From positions 1-7,730 of the forward strand of contig CAJOMT010000059.1 in the NCBI GenBank assembly GCA_905235815.1: 7,730 nucleotides of DNA, given 5' to 3'. Of this stretch, positions 5,102 to 7,730 are shown piece by piece. The notes below the pieces were generated by a model. It was not told the origin of the DNA and ran no database searches. It saw only the letters and a program-made list of their open reading frames with translations. The DNA comes from an uncultured Clostridia bacterium (GTDB taxonomy: Bacteria > Bacillota > Clostridia > Christensenellales > Borkfalkiaceae). Position numbers and translations under genes: made by a program. Numbering within the stretch: the stretch's first letter is position 1; the number at the start of each line of letters is the position of its first letter.

Positions 5102-6433
5102 TTATCCTCTGCTTGCCCTTATCGTTATAAACTTATCGGTTACGTCCGTAACCAACCCGTCTATGGACGAGTGAATATTTACGCTAAGCCCATCGCCCGC
5201 TCTCGCAACTACATCTCCCGTCTTGACAAAATCGCCTTGCTTTACGCACGGCAACGCCGCCGCACCGATGTGCTGTGAAGTTAAAATTTTGACCTCCGAA
5301 GTCTCTTTAACTTTATTGTCAAGAGGTGCTTCCGCTTCGTACTTTCCAACGTTAAGCCTCGCTATAAGTCGATTAACGGGCACTTTTCTGTATTCTCTAT
5401 TCTTATCAACGTCGCTTGCTGTAACGCCGCTATCCGGCTTTACTCCGTTCGCCCTAAGTCCGCCTTTTACCAAATTTATAAGTTTCCTCGGCGACAACCC
5501 TTGCGGACATGCGTACATCTCGCATACTCCGCACGAACAACAATAAAAAGTATTTTTAAATGCGTTTACGTCCTTGAAATCATTACAAGCGGCGGCACGC
5601 ATTATTTTATGCGGCTCGATCGGGTGCCCTAAATTGTGCCTCGGACATAAATCGGTACAAAGTTGACATTGACAGCAACTCGCCGCAGCCCTCGCAATTT
5701 CTATTTTAGGATCGCTGTGCAATCTGTTAAGCAGATAATGCTCGGGTGGAAGAACGAAAATCGAGTTCGTTGTCTTGGTTATCGGCGTATTGCCGCTCGC
5801 AACAATGCCCATCATCGGGCCGCCGAGCCAATACACTCCGTCGTTTATCTTTTCACCGCCTGCAAAGGCAATAGCGTCTTTAACGTAAGTGCCTATCGGC
5901 AGTCTTACGGTTACCGGATTTTTGACCTCGCCTGCAATCGTTACGAGTTTACTCGTAGTCGGTTTGCCGTGCAAAGCAAAGTATGCGTTATACATAGTTT
6001 CTACGTTATAAACTACGACGCCCACTTCGATAGGCAAGCCTCCCGGTCTTACTACCTTTCCGGTTGCCTCATAAATCATCACGACTTCATCGCCTGCCGG
6101 ATAAACCGCTTGGAGTTTGCAAAGTCTTAAATTCGGAAAATCGCCGAGTTCCGCCTCGACTGCGGCTATGGCGTCGGTATAATGTTCTTTTAGGCAAAGT
6201 ATGCCCTCTTTCGCTCCGAGAGCGGCTCGAGTTGTCTCGAACGCCTCCATTATCTCCCTCGCCGCAGACGCCAAAAGCTGACGATGCAGTCTTAAAAGCG
6301 GCTCGCATTCTGCGCAGTTTAAAAGAAGGGTCTCCGCCTTTTCGTTTAATTTCGCATAAGAAGGAAAACCCGCACCGCCTGCACCGACTATACCCGATTC
6401 TTTATAAATTTTACTTAATTCGGCTATATTCAA
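5102..6433 (-). CDS. pduS: PduS-like RnfC-family flavo-iron-sulfur reductase
   Basis: The 443-residue soluble protein has the layout of PduS. An N-terminal RnfC/NuoF-like flavin- and NADH-binding domain contains GAGGAGFPSYAK (17-28), and an SLBB-type segment follows around 155-215. Two cysteine clusters come next: C253/C256/C259/C263 (CxxCxxCxxxCP) and C298/C301/C304/C309 (CxxCxxCxxxxCP). A barrel-sandwich domain rich in GD and KTGD turns (about 375-443) ends the protein. PduS of the propanediol locus reduces cobalamin using NADH, FMN and two [4Fe-4S] clusters. Many BMC loci without B12 enzymes also carry it, where it probably oxidises NADH or moves electrons through PduT. The start is TTG: GGAGTGA lies 7 bases upstream and overlaps the EutN stop, and no ATG fits the conserved N-terminus. 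The length is about that of PduS (roughly 450). Confidence 0.92.
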   Translation of the reverse strand: MNIAELSKIYKESGIVGAGGAGFPSYAKLNEKAETLLLNCAECEPLLRLHRQLLASAAREIMEAFETTRAALGAKEGILCLKEHYTDAIAAVEAELGDFPNLRLCKLQAVYPAGDEVVMIYEATGKVVRPGGLPIEVGVVVYNVETMYNAYFALHGKPTTSKLVTIAGEVKNPVTVRLPIGTYVKDAIAFAGGEKINDGVYWLGGPMMGIVASGNTPITKTTNSIFVLPPEHYLLNRLHSDPKIEIARAAASCCQCQLCTDLCPRHNLGHPIEPHKIMRAAACNDFKDVNAFKNTFYCCSCGVCEMYACPQGLSPRKLINLVKGGLRANGVKPDSGVTASDVDKNREYRKVPVNRLIARLNVGKYEAEAPLDNKVKETSEVKILTSQHIGAAALPCVKQGDFVKTGDVVARAGDGLSVNIHSSIDGLVTDVTDKFITIRASRG

Positions 6434-6440
6434 CGAAATA

Positions 6441-6447
6441 TCACTCC
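6441..6447 (-). promoter_or_regulatory. Ribosome binding site supporting the TTG start of pduS
   Basis: GGAGTGA sits 7 bases before TTG 6433 and includes the TGA stop of the EutN-type gene. It is the main reason for accepting a TTG start here. Confidence 0.65.
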
Positions 6448-6710
6448 AAGTCTAAATTTTGTCCCTCGTCGACTATACCGACTATCGCTGCGTCAATGGG
6501 CGATTTCTCCTCGCCGCAACCTATCCTTGCGGCACTGCCCTCCGCAACTAAAACGAGTTCGCCTATGCCTGCGCCTATTTTATCTACCGCAACTATTCTG
6601 TTATCGTCTTTCATTGCGGCAACAGGCTCGATAATCATAAACTTATTGCCTATTAAATTATCACATTTTCTCGTCGAAACAACGTATCCGACAACTTTTC
6701 CTATAAGCAT
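6441..6710 (-). CDS. eutN: EutN/CcmL-type pentameric vertex protein (BMC-P)
   Basis: The 89-residue protein is a BMC-P vertex protein, five copies of which cap each corner of the polyhedral shell. Characteristic features are the MLIGKVVGYVVSTRK opening, a central KFMIIEP strand, the AVDKIGAGIGELVLVAEGSAAR segment with the family's GSxAR turn (58-62), and a DAAIVGIVD end. Length is normal for the family (85-100). The ATG has only a modest AAAGG site 9 bases upstream, which suits a protein needed in small amounts relative to hexamers. It starts 45 bases after pduL and ends 7 bases before pduS, inside the same operon. EutN, PduN and CcmL cannot be told apart by sequence alone; the neighbours make it the vertex protein of a PduL/PduS/PduT metabolosome. 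Confidence 0.93.
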   Translation of the reverse strand: MLIGKVVGYVVSTRKCDNLIGNKFMIIEPVAAMKDDNRIVAVDKIGAGIGELVLVAEGSAARIGCGEEKSPIDAAIVGIVDEGQNLDLE

Positions 6711-6755
6711 AACTTTTTACCTTTTACTTTTTTTCATCTCGGTTTTACCGCAAAA

Positions 6756-7397
6756 TCAAACGATTTCCGCAGTCATACCCGTAGATATTTTTGCCGCATT
6801 CGCCTCGTCTGTATCTATGTGCATTTCAAGCGTGAACGAGGGATCTACCCTTATAAGTACGTTGTTAAACGTAGTCGCACGCTCGTTATCCACTTTTACC
6901 GATACTATATCGCCGTTTTTGACTCCCGCACGTTCTGCGTCGGCAGGCGACATATGTATATGTCTCTTTGCGACGATGCAACCTTCATTTAAATATATAG
7001 CGCCGCAAGGTCCTACCACCGCAATCGGTGCGGAACCGGCTATATTTCCGGATTCCCTTATAGGCGCTTTGATTCCGAGTTTAATTGCGTCAGTCGAAGA
7101 AATTTCGACTTGCGACGCCTTTCTTACAGGCCCCAATATCCGCACGTTCTCTATTGCGCGAAGTTTAAGCCCTACTATCGTAACGAGTTCGTTTGAAGCG
7201 AACTGTCCGCCCATCAAATCTTTCTTTTTGGTGAGCGTATAACCCTTGCCGAACAACGTTTCAACGTCTTCTTGGGTTAAATGTATATGTCTTGCCGAAA
7301 CTCCTATCGGCACCAAAAAGCCCTGTTTTTTCTCGCTTTTTTCGTTAAGCGACTCCAAGACCATTCTGGTAATTTTTTCTATCTCGAAAGAATCCAC
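6756..7397 (-). CDS. pduL: PduL-type phosphate propanoyltransferase with encapsulation peptide
   Basis: This is PduL, the BMC-specific phosphotransacylase that converts acyl-CoA and phosphate to acyl-phosphate and CoA, recycling CoA inside the shell. Metal ligands are visible in the expected order: H37 and H39 (SARHIHL), E98 (SQVEIS), H146 and H148 (KRHIHM) and H193 (LEMHI), with the probable phosphate-binding R92. GGQFASNE (63-70) is also conserved. Residues 2-19 (EIEKITRMVLESLNE) form a short amphipathic helix followed by a charged linker, a standard encapsulation peptide. GTG 7397 is chosen: AAGGAAG lies upstream, the product (213 residues) has the usual PduL length, and the peptide then sits at the very N-terminus. 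The longest frame starts at TTG 7448 inside a hairpin with no binding site and would bury the peptide under 17 basic residues. Confidence 0.92.
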   Translation of the reverse strand: MDSFEIEKITRMVLESLNEKSEKKQGFLVPIGVSARHIHLTQEDVETLFGKGYTLTKKKDLMGGQFASNELVTIVGLKLRAIENVRILGPVRKASQVEISSTDAIKLGIKAPIRESGNIAGSAPIAVVGPCGAIYLNEGCIVAKRHIHMSPADAERAGVKNGDIVSVKVDNERATTFNNVLIRVDPSFTLEMHIDTDEANAAKISTGMTAEIV

Positions 7398-7405
7398 TTC
7401 TACTT

Positions 7406-7412
7406 CTTCCTT
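7406..7412 (-). promoter_or_regulatory. Ribosome binding site supporting the GTG start of pduL
   Basis: AAGGAAG lies 8 bases before GTG 7397, with its AGGA core 10 bases away. Spacing is slightly long but no better site exists for either this start or TTG 7448. Confidence 0.5.
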
Positions 7413-7446
7413 AAATTTATTTAAGAAATTTTTGCAACGCAAAATC

Positions 7447-7470
7447 AATGGTATCTATCTATATACCATT
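7447..7470 (-). repeat. Short hairpin in the pduL leader
   Basis: Perfect 8-base arms AATGGTAT and ATACCATT (7447-7454 and 7463-7470) flank an 8-base loop. It covers the alternative TTG start at 7448 and ends about 50 bases before GTG 7397. It is AT-rich and weak, without a T run, so it is not a terminator. It may be a minor leader structure. Confidence 0.4.
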
Positions 7471-7486
7471 TATAATCACGTTTCAG

Positions 7487-7521
7487 TAGCCGAAAACAGA
7501 CGCTCGGTCTGCTTTCGGCTA
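7487..7521 (-). ncRNA. Strong intercistronic hairpin between BMC-H and pduL
   Basis: Fifteen-base arms (7487-7501 and 7507-7521) with a 5-base loop pair completely in the minus-strand RNA, with one G-U wobble where the DNA shows a mismatch. No T run follows (next bases are CTGAAACG), so it is not a standard terminator. It begins 22 bases past the BMC-H stop. The likely role is to protect the 3' end of the BMC-H message or mark a processing site, letting the abundant shell hexamer be made in excess of PduL. The feature type is the closest available; it is an mRNA structure, not a separate RNA gene. Confidence 0.65.
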
Positions 7522-7543
7522 AAATTGCTCAGACTTCCAAAGG

Positions 7544-7730
7544 TTAAATCTTCGGTAAAATCTTCTCAACGTCTGCGTGAGGTCTGGGAATTACGTGAGT
7601 CGCTACGAGTTCGCCGAGTCTTGCCGCGTTAGCAGAGCCTGCCTCTACCGCCGCTTTTACCGCTCCTACGTCGCCTCTTACCATTACGGTTACGAGTCCG
7701 CTACCGATCTTCTCGGTTCCGATCAAAACG
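7544..7730 (-). CDS. Hexameric BMC shell protein (BMC-H, PduA/EutM type), partial
   Basis: Only the C-terminal 61 residues are present; the start lies beyond the right edge. The frame runs open to the last base. The TTG at 7724-7726 is an internal Leu codon, not a start. The fragment contains the BMC-H pore loop KIGSG, then VTVMVRGDVGAVKAAVEAG and the closing HVIPRPHADVEKILP, nearly the PduA/EutM/PduJ consensus. These hexamers tile the facets, and their Ser-lined pore passes small polar metabolites. The end is normal, with no C-terminal extension. A 146-base gap to the longest possible pduL frame (7448) holds a strong hairpin. Whether it is the PduA-like or PduJ-like paralogue cannot be decided from the fragment. 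Confidence 0.95.
   Translation of the reverse strand, partial: VLIGTEKIGSGLVTVMVRGDVGAVKAAVEAGSANAARLGELVATHVIPRPHADVEKILPKI

Noticed and set aside
6717..6737. Six-codon frame (MKKSKR) between pduL and the EutN-type gene
   Set aside because: It has no ribosome binding site, and the lysine codons simply reflect an A-rich spacer.
6064..7242. A 392-codon open frame on the plus strand
   Set aside because: It lies antisense to pduS, the EutN-type gene and pduL, crosses their boundaries, has low-complexity Ser/Pro/Leu-rich composition and no recognisable domain. It reflects the codon pattern of the real genes. The same holds for the other plus-strand frames, such as 3955-4731 and 1565-2029.
7475..7485. 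TGAAACGTGA-like stretch resembling half of a parS site
   Set aside because: It lacks the palindromic second half of the 16-base parS consensus, and the ParB-like protein here has no DNA-binding domain to read it. No full parS was found in the window.
7460..7492. Possible internal promoter for pduL (TATAAA with a TTTTCG-like -35)
   Set aside because: The -35 match is poor and overlaps the hairpin. With the gene close behind BMC-H in the same direction, a separate promoter is not needed.

Overview
The window looks like chromosomal DNA of a low-to-moderate GC, Gram-positive-type anaerobe, most likely an uncultured member of the Clostridia. The grounds are strong GGAGG-type ribosome binding sites, consensus SigA-like promoters (TTGACA, 17 bases, TATAAT or TAGAAT), TTG and GTG starts, AT-rich intergenic DNA with U-tailed terminators, and protein family content. 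The lineage is an inference. All ten genes are on the minus strand, so transcription runs from high to low coordinates. I found no RNA genes, insertion sequences or CRISPR array.

Right part (7730 down to 4550): the distal end of a bacterial microcompartment (BMC) operon. In transcription order it holds a hexameric shell protein (BMC-H, cut by the window edge), the phosphate propanoyltransferase PduL with an encapsulation peptide, an EutN-type vertex pentamer (BMC-P), the flavo-iron-sulfur protein PduS, and the Fe-S trimeric shell protein PduT (BMC-T). PduL recycles CoA and makes acyl-phosphate inside the shell. PduS and PduT form the presumed electron path across it. The signature enzyme and aldehyde dehydrogenase are not in view, so the substrate is unknown; they probably lie to the right.

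Centre (4536 down to 2568): the BMC genes run into a DeoR-family sugar-phosphate repressor, then a ParA-family ATPase, then a very small ParB-like protein. DeoR and ParA overlap as ATGA, and ParA and ParB overlap by 10 bases. Each start has a strong ribosome binding site buried in the upstream gene. A ParA plus a truncated ParB lacking a helix-turn-helix, coupled to a BMC operon, suggests a positioning system for this metabolosome, similar in logic to the carboxysome McdA/McdB pair. This is the most interesting part of the window.

Left part (2528 down to 1): a separate unit. A consensus promoter at 2500-2528 is followed within about 6 bases of the predicted start by a terminator-like hairpin. 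Then come a CPA2-family cation:proton antiporter and an MgtC/SapB-family membrane protein, closed by an intrinsic terminator at 164-217. A second near-consensus promoter at 89-117, with a small palindrome over its predicted start, points at a gene beyond the left edge.
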